From: Aurantimicrobium sp.
Lineage (GTDB): Bacteria; Actinomycetota; Actinomycetes; Actinomycetales; Microbacteriaceae
Length of the DNA stretch: 64,000 nt
Direction: 5' to 3'
NCBI GenBank assembly: GCA_024644865.1
Contig: JAHEGZ010000006.1
Location: 39,324 to 103,323 of the forward strand
The notes under the pieces are model-generated. The model searched no databases. It was not told where the DNA came from and saw only the letters and a list, made by a program, of their open reading frames with translations. This document shows, piece by piece, positions 7,733-17,306 of the stretch; positions within the stretch are counted from its first letter, which is position 1; each line of letters begins with the position of its first letter. The position numbers and the translations under genes are program-made.

Positions 7733-9502
7733 ATGTCACGCATTAATAAGGTGCTCATTGCCAACCGCGGCGAGATTGCCGTGCGCATTATTCGCGCCGC
7801 CCGCGACAGCGGAATTGGCTCGGTCGCCGTCTACGCTGATCAAGACCGGGATGCCCTCCACGCGAAGCTCGCTGATGAGGCATACGCACTGAACGGCACC
7901 ACGAGTGCCGAGACCTACCTGGTCATCGAAAAAATCTTGGGTGTTGCTCGCCGGTCCGGCGCCAACGCCGTTCACCCGGGCTACGGATTCCTCGCCGAGA
8001 ACGCCGACTTTGCGCGTGCCGTCATCAAGGCTGGACTCATCTGGATCGGCCCCAGCCCGGAGGCAATCGAGCAGCTCGGTGACAAGGTTTCGGCCCGTCA
8101 CGTCGCCGAGAAGGTTGGCGCTCCGCTTGCTCCTGGAACATTGAACCCCGTCAGCGATGCTGCTGAGGTTCTAGAGTTCGTTGACAAGGTTGGTCTGCCG
8201 GTTGCCATCAAGGCGGCGTTTGGTGGCGGTGGACGCGGCCTCAAGGTTGCTCGCACGCGCGAAGAGGTCGCCGACCAGTTCGAGTCGGCTACCCGCGAGG
8301 CGATTGCCGCCTTCGGTCGCGGAGAATGCTTCGTTGAGAAGTACCTCGACAAGCCCCGTCACGTTGAGACCCAGTGTCTGGCCGATGAGCACGGCAACGT
8401 CGTGGTCGTGTCGACCCGCGACTGCTCGCTCCAGCGCCGTCACCAGAAGCTCGTCGAAGAAGCTCCGGCTCCCTTCCTGACCGACGCTCAAATGACCGAG
8501 CTGTATCGGGCATCCAAGGCGATCCTTAAAGAGGTCGGCTACGTCGGAGCCGGCACCTGCGAGTTCCTCATCGGCGCCGACGGCACGGTTTCGTTCCTCG
8601 AGGTCAACACCCGCCTTCAGGTGGAGCACCCCGTCTCGGAAGAGGTCACCGGCATCGACCTCGTTCGCGAGCAGTTCCGTTTGGCAGAGGGCGGCGTGCT
8701 CGACTACCCGGACCCCGAAATCACCGGACACTCGTTCGAGTTCCGCATCAACGGTGAAGACGCCGGTCGCAACTTCATGCCGGCACCCGGCCCGGTCAAC
8801 GTCTTCCGCGCACCCGGCGGCCCCGGCATCCGCGTTGACACCGGTGTCGCAGCCGGTGACGTCATCTCTGGTTCGTTCGACTCGATGGTGGCCAAGCTCA
8901 TCGTTACCGGCGCCACTCGTGCTGAAGCACTCGAGCGTTCACGCCGCGCACTCGACGAGTTCGAGGTAGCCGGTCTGCCCACCGTGCTTCCGTTCCACCG
9001 TTCCATCGTTCGCGACCGTGCGTTTGCTCCCGAAGGCGACAAGCCCTTCTCGGTGTACACAAGCTGGATCGAGACCGAGTACAAGAACGAGATCGAACCC
9101 TGGAGTGGCGAGACCGAGGAGACTCCGGCCGAGACCAAGCGTCAGCACGTCACCGTTGAGGTTGATGGTCGTCGCATTGAGGTCCAGTTGCCGGCAAAAC
9201 TCCTGCGTGCCAACATGAGCGACCTCGCAACCCTCGGAGCAGCCCCCAAGCGCAAGGCCTCTGCGGGTGTGGAGTCCGCCGGTGGCAACTCGGTCAAGGC
9301 GCCGATGCAGGCCTCCGTGGTCAAAATCGCCGTCGAAGAGGGCCAGAAGGTCACCAAGGGCGAGATCGTCATCGTGCTCGAGGCGATGAAGATGGAACAA
9401 CAGGTTCCGGCACCGCGTGACGGCGTTGTGCGCAACATCAACGCCGAGGTTGGCTCGACGATTTCAAACGGTCACTTGTTGCTGACCATCGAAGACGAGT
9501 AG
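7733..9502 (+). CDS. accA: Acetyl-/propionyl-CoA carboxylase alpha subunit (biotin carboxylase plus BCCP)
   Basis: 589 residues. Biotin carboxylase N-domain ([20 protein letters not shown]), ATP-grasp domain with [12 protein letters not shown], the metal and bicarbonate motifs [16 protein letters not shown], then a C-terminal biotinyl domain with EAMKMEQ, whose lysine carries biotin. It makes carboxybiotin for the carboxyltransferase subunit ending at 217. The ATG at 7733 is preceded by TAAGGAAC. Length is normal for actinobacterial fused BC-BCCP subunits. It converges with the LpdA-like gene. Confidence 0.96.
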   Translation: MSRINKVLIANRGEIAVRIIRAARDSGIGSVAVYADQDRDALHAKLADEAYALNGTTSAETYLVIEKILGVARRSGANAVHPGYGFLAENADFARAVIKAGLIWIGPSPEAIEQLGDKVSARHVAEKVGAPLAPGTLNPVSDAAEVLEFVDKVGLPVAIKAAFGGGGRGLKVARTREEVADQFESATREAIAAFGRGECFVEKYLDKPRHVETQCLADEHGNVVVVSTRDCSLQRRHQKLVEEAPAPFLTDAQMTELYRASKAILKEVGYVGAGTCEFLIGADGTVSFLEVNTRLQVEHPVSEEVTGIDLVREQFRLAEGGVLDYPDPEITGHSFEFRINGEDAGRNFMPAPGPVNVFRAPGGPGIRVDTGVAAGDVISGSFDSMVAKLIVTGATRAEALERSRRALDEFEVAGLPTVLPFHRSIVRDRAFAPEGDKPFSVYTSWIETEYKNEIEPWSGETEETPAETKRQHVTVEVDGRRIEVQLPAKLLRANMSDLATLGAAPKRKASAGVESAGGNSVKAPMQASVVKIAVEEGQKVTKGEIVIVLEAMKMEQQVPAPRDGVVRNINAEVGSTISNGHLLLTIEDE

Positions 9503-9513
9503 TCGACCAGCAC

Positions 9514-10944
9514 CTACAGCACTTTGTGAAGCGCGCGAGCGACTTCACTGATCGTCGTCGAGAGTGACGGGTAAATCGAGAACGCCTTGGCCAGGTCATC
9601 GACCGTGAGGCGGTGCTCCACGGCCAAGGCAATCGGAAAGATGAGCTCCGAGGCGTTCGGGGCAACAACGACTCCACCGATGACCGTGCGTGATGTTGTG
9701 GTTGAGATTAGCTTGATGAAACCGTCGGTCAGGCCCATCATCTTGGCGCGTGGGTTGAGCTCGAGGTCGATTTTGTGAATCGTGCCGCGAATGGTTCCGG
9801 CTTCGATTTCGGCCTGCGACCAACCCACGGTTGCAATCTGCGGATTCGTGAAAACGTTGGCGGCTACGTTTCGCTCTTCGAACGGCTCGACCGCATCGCC
9901 GAGCGCATGGAAGACCGCGGTGCGACCCTGCATACCGGCCACAGAGGCCAGCGGCATCGAGGCTGAGCAGTCGCCCACGCCATAAATGTTGGGAACACTT
10001 GAGCGAGCGACGCGATTGACCCGGATGTGCCCGCTCTCGGTCAGCTCAACGCCGGCTTCTTCAAGACCGATGCCCGCGGTGTTCGGGATCGAACCCACCG
10101 CCATCAGACAGTGGCTGCCCTCGATGGTGGTTCCGTCGGCAAGCGTCACGACAACTCCGTCGGCAGTGCGTTCAACCTTTTCGGCGCGCGAACGCGAGCG
10201 GATGTTCATGCCGATGCGCGTGAACACGTTTTCGATCACGGCGGCAGCGTCGGCATCCTCACCCGGGAGCACCTGTTCACGGCTCGAGACCAGAGTGACT
10301 TCGGCGCCAAGCGCGCGATAGGCGCCGGCGAACTCAGCACCTGTCACACCCGAACCGATGACGATGATGTGCTTGGGAATCTCTTGCAGCGAGTACAGCT
10401 GTGTCCAGGTGAAGATGCGCTCTCCGTCGGGCTTAGCGGTCTCGAGGATGCGCGGGGTTGCGCCGGTCGAAACGATAATCGTGTCTGCCTCAAGACGTTC
10501 GAAGTCTGTGCCGCCGGGAGCCGTCGAGACGATGACCGCGTTGTTGCCGTCGAGGCGACCGTACCCGGGAATCGTGGTCACCCCCGCCTCTTTGAGAGCG
10601 GTCTGCATGTCTTTCGAGGTGTCCTGAGCAAGCTGGAGCAAACGCTTGTTGACCAGCCCCATGTTGATGGCGAGTTCAGGGCGAACCGGCTTACCGTTCT
10701 CCCCCTTGGCATAGAACTGCACGCCGAGAGTTTCGGCCGTGCCCATGTTGGTGGCAGCCTCGGCGGTGGCGATGAGCGTCTTTGAGGGGACGACGTCGGT
10801 GAGCACCGCAGACCCGCCCACGCCCGAGCGTTCAATCAGCGTGACTTCGGCACCCAGCTGGGCTCCGGCGAGCGCGGCTTCGTACCCACCCGGGCCACCG
10901 CCAATCACGACAACACGCTGCTTGTTTTCAAAACCAAAAGCCAT
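9514..10944 (-). CDS. lpdA: LpdA-type NAD(P)H-quinone dehydrogenase (disulfide reductase without redox cysteines)
   Basis: 476 residues of the dihydrolipoamide dehydrogenase family: FAD motif VVVIGGGPGGYEAA, a central NAD(P)-binding GSGVTGAEFAGA and GVGDCSA. The site that holds the CxxxxC disulfide in true Lpd reads GVGGSAVLTDVVPSK, without any cysteine, and the C-terminal His-Glu pair is replaced (SIYPSLSTTISE). This matches mycobacterial LpdA (Rv3303c), known as an NAD(P)H quinone reductase rather than a lipoamide dehydrogenase. It therefore should not be taken as E3 for the E1-E2 complex at 39.8-43.2 kb. It diverges from the nucleoside phosphorylase with a 29-bp gap. Confidence 0.9.
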   Translation of the reverse strand: MAFGFENKQRVVVIGGGPGGYEAALAGAQLGAEVTLIERSGVGGSAVLTDVVPSKTLIATAEAATNMGTAETLGVQFYAKGENGKPVRPELAINMGLVNKRLLQLAQDTSKDMQTALKEAGVTTIPGYGRLDGNNAVIVSTAPGGTDFERLEADTIIVSTGATPRILETAKPDGERIFTWTQLYSLQEIPKHIIVIGSGVTGAEFAGAYRALGAEVTLVSSREQVLPGEDADAAAVIENVFTRIGMNIRSRSRAEKVERTADGVVVTLADGTTIEGSHCLMAVGSIPNTAGIGLEEAGVELTESGHIRVNRVARSSVPNIYGVGDCSASMPLASVAGMQGRTAVFHALGDAVEPFEERNVAANVFTNPQIATVGWSQAEIEAGTIRGTIHKIDLELNPRAKMMGLTDGFIKLISTTTSRTVIGGVVVAPNASELIFPIALAVEHRLTVDDLAKAFSIYPSLSTTISEVARALHKVL

Positions 10945-10973
10945 GTCACCATTCTGCCCGGGATACTAGGAGA

Positions 10974-11783
10974 GTGAGCACACCCCACCGCGAGCACGGT
11001 CTCCTCGCCAACGCAGCAGCCGAGCAGATTGCGCGCGCCTCGGGCGTTGTGCGTCACGACGTTGCGCTGACCTTGGGAAGCGGATGGGCGCAGGCCGCCA
11101 GTGAACTGGGGGAAACTCTCGCGGTCATCCCGGCGAATGAGGTTGCCGGCTTTCGCAAGCCGGTTCTTGAAGGCCACTCCGGTGAGATTCGCTCGGTGCG
11201 CTTGGCCAACGGCAAGCACCTTCTCGTGATCGGCGCACGTACCCACCTCTACGAGGGGCACGGGGTTGCCGCGGTAGCTCACGGAGTGCGCACAGCCGCA
11301 GCGGCCGGAGTGAGCACCATGATTCTGACCAACGCGGCCGGCTCGCTTCGACGCGAGTGGCGACCGGGCACGGCGGTGCTCATCCGTGATCACATCAACC
11401 TCACCGGCCAGAGCCCGCTCGAGGGAGCTACGTTCATCGACATGACTGAGGCATACTCGCGTCACCTGCGTGAACTGGTGCTCGAGGTCAACCCCGACAT
11501 TCCTGAAGGTGTGTACGTGCAGTTCCGAGGTCCGCAATATGAGACACCCGCGGAAGTAAAGATGGCGGGCATCTTGGGCGGTGACCTGGTCGGTATGTCG
11601 ACCACACTCGAGACCATCGCCGCACGGGAGGCTGGCATCGAGGTGTTGGGCATCTCTCTGGCAACGAATCTTGCCGCGGGAGTGAGCGCCGAACCGCTCT
11701 CGCACGAAGAGGTCGTCGCTGCGGGCGCCGAGGCGCTGCCCCGTCTGGTCGCACTACTGCGCGGAGTCTTGGAAAGACTGTGA
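10974..11783 (+). CDS. punA: Purine nucleoside phosphorylase (trimeric type)
   Basis: 269 residues, GTG start preceded by CTAGGAGA. LTLGSGWAQAASELGE holds the phosphate-binding serine; GARTHLYEGHG, LTNAAGSL, FRGPQYETPAE and GMSTTLETIAARE are the family motifs for ribose and purine binding. It cleaves inosine and guanosine nucleosides with phosphate, giving a free base and ribose 1-phosphate. The stop overlaps the start of the phosphomannomutase-type gene, which could convert the released ribose 1-phosphate to ribose 5-phosphate or act on hexose phosphates. Adenosine deaminase lies nearby at 14436, completing purine salvage. Confidence 0.94.
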   Translation: MSTPHREHGLLANAAAEQIARASGVVRHDVALTLGSGWAQAASELGETLAVIPANEVAGFRKPVLEGHSGEIRSVRLANGKHLLVIGARTHLYEGHGVAAVAHGVRTAAAAGVSTMILTNAAGSLRREWRPGTAVLIRDHINLTGQSPLEGATFIDMTEAYSRHLRELVLEVNPDIPEGVYVQFRGPQYETPAEVKMAGILGGDLVGMSTTLETIAAREAGIEVLGISLATNLAAGVSAEPLSHEEVVAAGAEALPRLVALLRGVLERL

Positions 11784-13453
11784 CCGACGAGTGCCTTTCC
11801 GGAGACAAGGTAGCGCCGAGTTCGCAACTGTTGGCGCGCGTGCGGACCTGGCTTGCCGCCGACCCTGACCGCGTGACCCGTGACGAGCTCAAAGAACTCA
11901 TCGCCTGCAACGACGGCGTAGCCATGGCTGACCGGTTCGATACCGATCTGAAGTTTGGCACCGCGGGCCTTCGCGGTGCTCTGGGCGCAGGCCCCAACCG
12001 CATGAACCGCGTTGTGGTTGCGCACGCGAGCGCCGGACTGGCTGCCTACCTGCTCAATGCAGTGGATGTTCGTCCGCGCGTTGTCGTGGGCTGCGACGCT
12101 CGCACCAATTCGAGCATGTTCGCTGAAGACACCGCTGCAGTGCTCGCCGGTGCCGGGTGCGAAGTGATCGCGCTACCACCCGAGTTACCCACTCCCGTCT
12201 TGGCCTTCGCTGTGCGGCACTTGGAGGCCGACGCGGGTGTCATGATCACCGCGAGCCACAACCCCGCGGGCGACAACGGCTACAAGGTGTACCTTGGCGG
12301 CAACAGCGACGGCGCGCAGATTGTTTCGCCGGTCGACAGTGACATCGAGGAGCGCATCCGCACCGCTTCTGCTCTGCCGTTCGATGAGATTCCGCGCGGC
12401 GAGTTCACACACGCCGACCGAGAGATTGTGGGGGCGTACGCGGTTGCCACCGCTGCCGCGGTTGGCCCGCGATGGGCAACAGGCGCGCCAACTCCGGTCG
12501 AGAGCGACGACTCCCTGCGGGTGGTCTACACGCCCTTGCACGGTGTTGGTCTGACCACGCTGCACGCGGTGCTCGGGGCTTCGGGTTACGCGTTGCCTGT
12601 GGTGGTTGCCGAGCAAGCGGCACCCGACGCCAGCTTTCCGACAGTTGCGTATCCCAACCCGGAAGAAGATGGCGCGCTCGACTTGGCCGTGGCGCTGGCT
12701 CGAGCAGAGGAGGCAGACCTCATACTGGCGAACGACCCCGATGCTGATCGCCTCGCGGTGGCCGTCCCCGATAACGACGCCTATCGCATGCTGACCGGCG
12801 ACGAACTAGGCGTTCTGTTGGGGTGGTGGGCCGCAGAGCGCGCCCGCGCCGCTGGCCGCACCGGAGCGCTGGCCACCACCGTGGTTTCGGCGCCGGCCCT
12901 CGAACGCATCGCCGACCACTATGGCCTGACCTGTCAGCGCACACTGAGCGGATTCAAGTGGATTGGGCGCGTTCCGGGCCTTATCTACGGGTACGAGGAG
13001 GCACTTGGCTACCTGGTGAACCCCGAGACCCTCCGCGATAAAGACGGCATCTCGGCTGCTCTGGCCGTACTTGAGATCGCGCATGAGCTACGCGAACGAG
13101 GCACGACAATCGCCGCCAAAGTCGCCGAGCTCGCGGCCGAGTTCGGCGGCGTCTACGGGGTCTCGTTTTCGGTGCGCGAACCCAGCGGCGATGACCTTCG
13201 CGCTCGCATGAACACCCTGCGCGAGCATCCGGCCAGCTCACTTGCCGGCTGGGCAATCACCCGGGTTGACGACTACTCGACCGGGCTTGCCGGTCTGCCG
13301 GCAACGAACCTGCTGGCCTGGCACCTGGCCGACGGGTCGCGTGTCATGATTCGCCCGAGTGGAACCGAGCCCAAGCTCAAGTTCTACGTGCACGCAAACA
13401 CGCGCGCCGAGGCTGGGCAGATTGCGGATGCCGCTAAATCGCTGATTGAGTAG
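11780..13453 (+). CDS. pmmB: Phospho-sugar mutase (phosphomannomutase/phosphoglucomutase family)
   Basis: 557 residues of the alpha-D-phosphohexomutase family. Key motifs in order: FGTAGLRG, the phosphoserine loop ITASHNPAGDNGYKVY, the magnesium site NDPDADRLAVAV, the sugar loop LSGFKWIGRV and the phosphate loop RPSGTEPKLKFYVHA. It moves phosphate between positions 1 and 6 (or 5) of sugars. GTG start inside the end of the nucleoside phosphorylase gene (4-base overlap). The last codons and stop (ATTGAGTAG) are part of a family B hairpin repeat at 13444-13474, so the native C-terminus may have been trimmed or replaced. Confidence 0.92.
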   Translation: MTDECLSGDKVAPSSQLLARVRTWLAADPDRVTRDELKELIACNDGVAMADRFDTDLKFGTAGLRGALGAGPNRMNRVVVAHASAGLAAYLLNAVDVRPRVVVGCDARTNSSMFAEDTAAVLAGAGCEVIALPPELPTPVLAFAVRHLEADAGVMITASHNPAGDNGYKVYLGGNSDGAQIVSPVDSDIEERIRTASALPFDEIPRGEFTHADREIVGAYAVATAAAVGPRWATGAPTPVESDDSLRVVYTPLHGVGLTTLHAVLGASGYALPVVVAEQAAPDASFPTVAYPNPEEDGALDLAVALARAEEADLILANDPDADRLAVAVPDNDAYRMLTGDELGVLLGWWAAERARAAGRTGALATTVVSAPALERIADHYGLTCQRTLSGFKWIGRVPGLIYGYEEALGYLVNPETLRDKDGISAALAVLEIAHELRERGTTIAAKVAELAAEFGGVYGVSFSVREPSGDDLRARMNTLREHPASSLAGWAITRVDDYSTGLAGLPATNLLAWHLADGSRVMIRPSGTEPKLKFYVHANTRAEAGQIADAAKSLIE

Positions 13454-13474
13454 CGCGAAGCGCGTATCGAAATC
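13444..13474 (+). repeat. Dispersed hairpin repeat, family B, at the pmmB stop
   Basis: GATT-GAGTA-GCGC-GAA-GCGC-GTATCGA-AATC. The central GCGC/GCGC stem and the outer GATT/AATC ends pair. The element contains the stop of the phosphomannomutase gene and touches the stop of the convergent DUF1622 gene, so it may serve as a bidirectional terminator or mRNA end. Other copies: 15575-15607, 36173-36207, 40507-40535. Confidence 0.75.
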
Positions 13475-13869
13475 TAGCGAGCAGCCTTCTTGACCGCGGT
13501 CGCAACCACCTGAGCACCCGAACCCAGTAGCGCCTTGCGCCAGGGCAGTGTTCCCTCAATCTCAATCTGAATGGTAAAACTCAAGACCGTTCGAATCACC
13601 ACAATGAGCCCGAGGCTCAGCACATTGGTCAGGCTCGGCACCTCGGTGATGGTACGAATCAGGTCGGCGGCCACAAAGACTTCAAGACCCAGCAAAATGG
13701 CACCGCCGAGCACATTGCGCAGCGTGTGAATTGCGTCTAAGCCCGGCTTGTGTCGGCCGAGGGCAACGAGCGCCATGACGATGGCCAAGACGACGCCGAC
13801 CACAATGGTGGCGGCACCGAGAAGATCGAAGACGGTGACGATGACCGCGTAGGCGCCCGAGAGTTCCAT
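13474..13869 (-). CDS. DUF1622-family membrane protein
   Basis: 131 residues with about three transmembrane helices. The segment LGGAILLGLEVFVAADLIRTI followed by LGLIVVIRTVLSFTIQIEIEG is the hallmark of DUF1622 (PF07784), a family without known function. The charged and polar residues inside the membrane part (E, D, R) suggest a channel or transporter part, but nothing more can be said. It starts 9 bp after the kinase gene stop on the same strand and converges with pmmB at the repeat. Confidence 0.83.
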   Translation of the reverse strand: MELSGAYAVIVTVFDLLGAATIVVGVVLAIVMALVALGRHKPGLDAIHTLRNVLGGAILLGLEVFVAADLIRTITEVPSLTNVLSLGLIVVIRTVLSFTIQIEIEGTLPWRKALLGSGAQVVATAVKKAAR

Positions 13870-13878
13870 GCCTAAAGC

Positions 13879-14439
13879 CTAGACACCCGAGACGATGACG
13901 TCAGCTCGAGCGCTCGGGTCGAACTCGGCGCAGTAGGCCACGTCGCAGTTGCGCCAGATTCCCCACGAGTCGATGTTCTCGTTCTCGGCGTCCCGCTCGC
14001 GGCCGCGCTTCATGGCGATGTGCGGCGGTGTCGCAACCCAGACCCTGAGGTCGGTGTAGAACTCGACCTGCGGGTGATACGCACAGATGCCCTCGAGAAT
14101 CACCAGGCTCGAGTCGATCATTCCGTCGATCGGCTCGATGGTGTTCGTCTTCCAGTTCAGCCGGCGGTAACTAAACGGCAGACCCTGCGTGAACGGGATG
14201 AGAACCTCACGCTCGAGGCGCAACAGGTCGTAGTGGTCTTCGTTGCGCCGGTCGAGAATGGTCTCTTTGATGAGAAAGTCGTCCATCGGAACAACCGCGC
14301 TGTCGTTGATTGCCAGAGCAAGGTGGGCAGCGAGTGTCGATTTTCCTGCTCCGCCGATGCCCTCGATTGACACCACGAAGGGAGCGAGCGAGCGCTTCGA
14401 TTCGATGAGCTGAACCAGCCCGGCGAGATCTTTCTTCAT
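13879..14439 (-). CDS. Uridine kinase-like P-loop NTPase
   Basis: 186 residues. Walker A GIGGAGKSTLAAHLA near residue 28, then VVPMDDFLI, the substrate-side aspartate region of the uridine kinase/phosphoribulokinase superfamily. The rest (SLVILEGICAYH, FYTDLRVWVATPP) also fits small nucleoside or sugar kinases of Actinobacteria. The ATG overlaps the stop of adenosine deaminase by four bases, so both are probably co-translated, in keeping with nucleoside salvage. The true phosphate acceptor is not identifiable. Confidence 0.78.
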   Translation of the reverse strand: MKKDLAGLVQLIESKRSLAPFVVSIEGIGGAGKSTLAAHLALAINDSAVVPMDDFLIKETILDRRNEDHYDLLRLEREVLIPFTQGLPFSYRRLNWKTNTIEPIDGMIDSSLVILEGICAYHPQVEFYTDLRVWVATPPHIAMKRGRERDAENENIDSWGIWRNCDVAYCAEFDPSARADVIVSGV

Positions 14440-15605
14440 CGCGAGCGACTCGCAGCCACGGCATCCATAAACCCGTCGTGAATGCGCTCGGTGAGTTCTT
14501 CTCGCTCGTCGAGCGGCAAGAAAGCAGCGATGGCGGCGTTGAGCTGGAACGCCTCGAGGTCCGCAACACCGTAACCAAACGCATCGGCCAGCAGGGTCAA
14601 CTCACGGCTGAGCGTGGTGGCCGACTGGAGTCGGTTGTCGGTGTTGACCGTGACGGCAAAGCCCAGTTGGAAGAACAGGTCGAACGGATGCGCCTCAATC
14701 GTCGACCCCCACTGCTCGATGGCCCCGGTCTGCAGGTTCGAACTCGGGCTCAGCTCAAGCGGAATTCCGCGGTCTTTGACCCACTGCGCCAGCTCGCCCA
14801 GGCTCACGGTGGTGACCTCAGACTCAATCGTCTCGACGCGCACGTCTTCGGCCAGTCGAACCCCGTGCCCAAGACGCAAAGCTCGCCCGTCGAGCAAAGC
14901 CGAACGGATGCTCTCCAGCCCGTCGGCCTCACCGGCGTGAACCGTGGCAGGCATGAGTTCTGCGGCCAGCAGATCGAAAGCTGCACGGTGCTTCGACGCC
15001 GGGAATCCCGCCTCGGCTCCGGCGATGTCGAAGCCCACGACTCCCCCGGCGAGAACGCCGCGGTTGCGATGACGAATGGCCAGTTCGGCAATCTCGAGTG
15101 AGCGATCCGCGTGACGCATGGCGGTCACAATCTGACGGGCGTCAATCTCGCGACCGAGGGCCGCGGCGTCTTGAACGCCCTGCTCGATGCCCTCGTGAAC
15201 GAACTCGACGACTTCATCGAGACTCAGGCCGCGAGTCAGATGCTGCTCGGGTGCCCAGCGCAGTTCGCCGTAGACAACCCCGTCGGTGGCAAGATCGAGC
15301 ACGCTCTCGCGAGCCACGCGCGTCAGCCCCTCTCGGGTCTGCATCACCGCACAGGTCAGGTCAAAGGTCTTGAGGTACTCCACGAGCGAGCCGGCGTTCG
15401 ACTGAGCTTCGAACCAGTCGCCGAGTGCATCGGCACTCAGCCGCGGAACCTCAATGCCTTCAGCTTCGGCGAGCTCGAGAATCGTCGCCGGGCGCAGTGA
15501 CCCGTCGAGATGATCGTGCAGCGAGACCTTGGGGAGGGTGGTGACATCAACACCTTCGACCGTGAACTCGTCCTGGTTTCGATACGTCACGTCGTGACTA
15601 CTCAA
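14436..15605 (-). CDS. add: Adenosine deaminase
   Basis: 389 residues. Zinc ligands and catalytic residues are visible: VSLHDHLDGSLRP, TVHAGEADG, RLGHGVRL, SPSSNLQTG and VNTDNRLQS. It deaminates adenosine to inosine. The first ten codons from the TTG at 15605 are a family B hairpin repeat; AGGGGG seven bases before that TTG supports it as the start. An alternative GTG lies at 15590, still within the repeat. Normal family proteins begin close to the LPKVSLHDHLDG motif, so the roughly 27-residue N-terminal leader is probably not needed for activity. Confidence 0.93.
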   Translation of the reverse strand: MSSHDVTYRNQDEFTVEGVDVTTLPKVSLHDHLDGSLRPATILELAEAEGIEVPRLSADALGDWFEAQSNAGSLVEYLKTFDLTCAVMQTREGLTRVARESVLDLATDGVVYGELRWAPEQHLTRGLSLDEVVEFVHEGIEQGVQDAAALGREIDARQIVTAMRHADRSLEIAELAIRHRNRGVLAGGVVGFDIAGAEAGFPASKHRAAFDLLAAELMPATVHAGEADGLESIRSALLDGRALRLGHGVRLAEDVRVETIESEVTTVSLGELAQWVKDRGIPLELSPSSNLQTGAIEQWGSTIEAHPFDLFFQLGFAVTVNTDNRLQSATTLSRELTLLADAFGYGVADLEAFQLNAAIAAFLPLDEREELTERIHDGFMDAVAASRSR

Positions 15606-15607
15606 CC
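15575..15607 (-). repeat. Dispersed hairpin repeat, family B, at the add start
   Basis: Read on the minus strand: GGTT-GAGTA-GTCAC-GAC-GTGAC-GTATCGA-AACC. The GTCAC/GTGAC stem and the GGTT/AACC ends pair. It starts 9 bp after the manC stop and supplies the apparent TTG start and first ten codons of add. Confidence 0.75.
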
Positions 15608-15616
15608 GCCGACCCC

Positions 15617-16738
15617 CTAGAGAACGTCATCGCGGCCGGCGAGGCGAAGGGCGTCAACAACGCTCTTCACGCGCTGGGCGTTCGCGGTGGTGGTGATGAG
15701 CAGGGCATCCGGGGTGTCGACAATGACAATGTCTTTGACGCCGACGACGGCGATGGTGCGACCGGCCTCAGAAACCACGATTCCGTTCGAGGAATCAGAG
15801 AGCACGCGTGCACCCTCACCCAGAATCGCAAGGTCTTTTTTGTACCCCGACGAGTGCAGCTTGGCAATGGAGGCGAAGTCGCCCACGTCGTCCCAGTCGA
15901 ACTCGCCGGGAATCGTCATCAACTTGCCGGCAGCGGCAGCGGGCTCTGCCACCGAGTAGTCAATGGCAATCTTCTTGAGCTTGGGCCACACCTTGTCGAC
16001 GACCGCACCACGAGCCGGGGTATCCCAGGCTTCGGCGAGCTCAATCAGCCCAGCGTGAAGTGCGGGCTCAGTCTTCGCGAGGGCATCCAAAATCACCGAC
16101 GCTTTGGCGATGTACATGCCGGCGTTCCACAGGTAGTCACCGCTGGCGACGTACTCTTCGGCTTTGTGAGCGCTCGGCTTTTCAACAAAGCTGTCGACCT
16201 CGAGCGCCGTGGGGGCTCCCTCAATGGATGCACTTCCCGGCGCGTGGATATAACCAAAGCCCACCGCCGCCTCACTCGGGCGGATGCCGATTGTCGCGAT
16301 GTAGCCAGCTCGTGCCACCGCCACAGCCTCGCGAACGGCCTGCGTAAAGAAGCGTGGGCCTCGAATCACGTGGTCGGCCGCGAACGAACCGATGATGACG
16401 CCGGGCTCGCGCTTTTCGAGGATTGCCGCAGCCAAACCGATCGCGGCCGAAGAATCGCGGGGCTCACTCTCGAGAACGACGTTGAGATCAGCGAGCGCGG
16501 GAATCTGCTCTTCTACCGCCGCACGGTGGGCGCGACCGGTGACGACCATCACTCGATCGGATCCGGCGAGAGGGACAAGTCTGTCCCATGTGTCTCGAAG
16601 GAGCGAGGTGCCAGAACCGGTCAGGTCGTGCAGAAACTTAGGGGCATCGGCACGGGAGAGGGGCCACAGCCGCGAGCCTATTCCGCCGGCCGGAATAACG
16701 GCGTAAAAGCCAGTTAGCGGCAGTGCCGATTCAGTCAT
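15617..16738 (-). CDS. manC: Mannose-1-phosphate guanylyltransferase
   Basis: 373 residues. The nucleotidyltransferase signature AVIPAGGIGSRLWPLSR with a downstream PKF lysine, EPRDSSAAIGLAA, the VEKP motif in DSFVEKPSAHKAEEY, and WNAGMYI are diagnostic. It makes GDP-mannose from mannose 1-phosphate and GTP for cell-wall glycans. It lacks the C-terminal isomerase domain of bifunctional type II enzymes, so it is the short, monofunctional form. Mannose 1-phosphate could come from the phosphomutase at 11780. Divergent from sdhCDAB across about 140 bp that must hold both promoters. Confidence 0.93.
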   Translation of the reverse strand: MTESALPLTGFYAVIPAGGIGSRLWPLSRADAPKFLHDLTGSGTSLLRDTWDRLVPLAGSDRVMVVTGRAHRAAVEEQIPALADLNVVLESEPRDSSAAIGLAAAILEKREPGVIIGSFAADHVIRGPRFFTQAVREAVAVARAGYIATIGIRPSEAAVGFGYIHAPGSASIEGAPTALEVDSFVEKPSAHKAEEYVASGDYLWNAGMYIAKASVILDALAKTEPALHAGLIELAEAWDTPARGAVVDKVWPKLKKIAIDYSVAEPAAAAGKLMTIPGEFDWDDVGDFASIAKLHSSGYKKDLAILGEGARVLSDSSNGIVVSEAGRTIAVVGVKDIVIVDTPDALLITTTANAQRVKSVVDALRLAGRDDVL

Positions 16739-16880
16739 ATTTACACACTACCGGGCGTTCCTCGCCAGCGCCGAGAGCCTTACTGCCGCCTGAAAACCGC
16801 CCTAGACTTTGGCTTGCCGTGGTTCGACGTCGATCCGTGGCTGAAGTTATGTCTACCAACGCAACCAGAAGGGTTGTCTC

Positions 16881-17306
16881 GTGTCCGTTATCTCGGAACC
16901 TCGCGCGAGCCGAAAGAAAGGCGAGCGCGTCGCTGGCACGCTGTACCGCGGCCGCGAAGGAATGTGGTCGTGGGTGCTCCACCGCATCACCGGTGTTGCA
17001 ATCTTCTTCTTCTTGCTCGTGCACATTCTCGACACCGCTCTCGTTCGCCTGAGTCCCGAGGCCTACAACGCCATCATGAGCTCGTACAAGACTCCGCTGA
17101 TGGGCCTGGGCGAGATCGCTCTGGTCGGCGCCATCATCTTTCACGCGCTCAATGGTTTGCGCATCATCCTGGTCGACTACTGGAGCAAGGGCGTCAAGTA
17201 TCAGCGCGCCATGTTCTGGATAGTCATCGGCCTCTGGGTTGTTCTGATGGCCGGCTTCCTGCCCCGCCAGATCATCAACATCGTTGCGGAGTTGAGCGGA
17301 AAATGA
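16881..17306 (+). CDS. sdhC: Succinate dehydrogenase cytochrome b556 subunit
   Basis: 141 residues, three transmembrane helices. WSWVLHRITGVAIFFFLLVH contains the quinone-side serine/arginine region and the first helix; the heme-ligand histidine is in GAIIFHALNGLRI. GTG start with AGAAGGG upstream. It anchors SdhAB to the membrane with SdhD and passes electrons to menaquinone. First gene of sdhCDAB; the stop overlaps the sdhD ATG. Confidence 0.92.
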   Translation: MSVISEPRASRKKGERVAGTLYRGREGMWSWVLHRITGVAIFFFLLVHILDTALVRLSPEAYNAIMSSYKTPLMGLGEIALVGAIIFHALNGLRIILVDYWSKGVKYQRAMFWIVIGLWVVLMAGFLPRQIINIVAELSGK

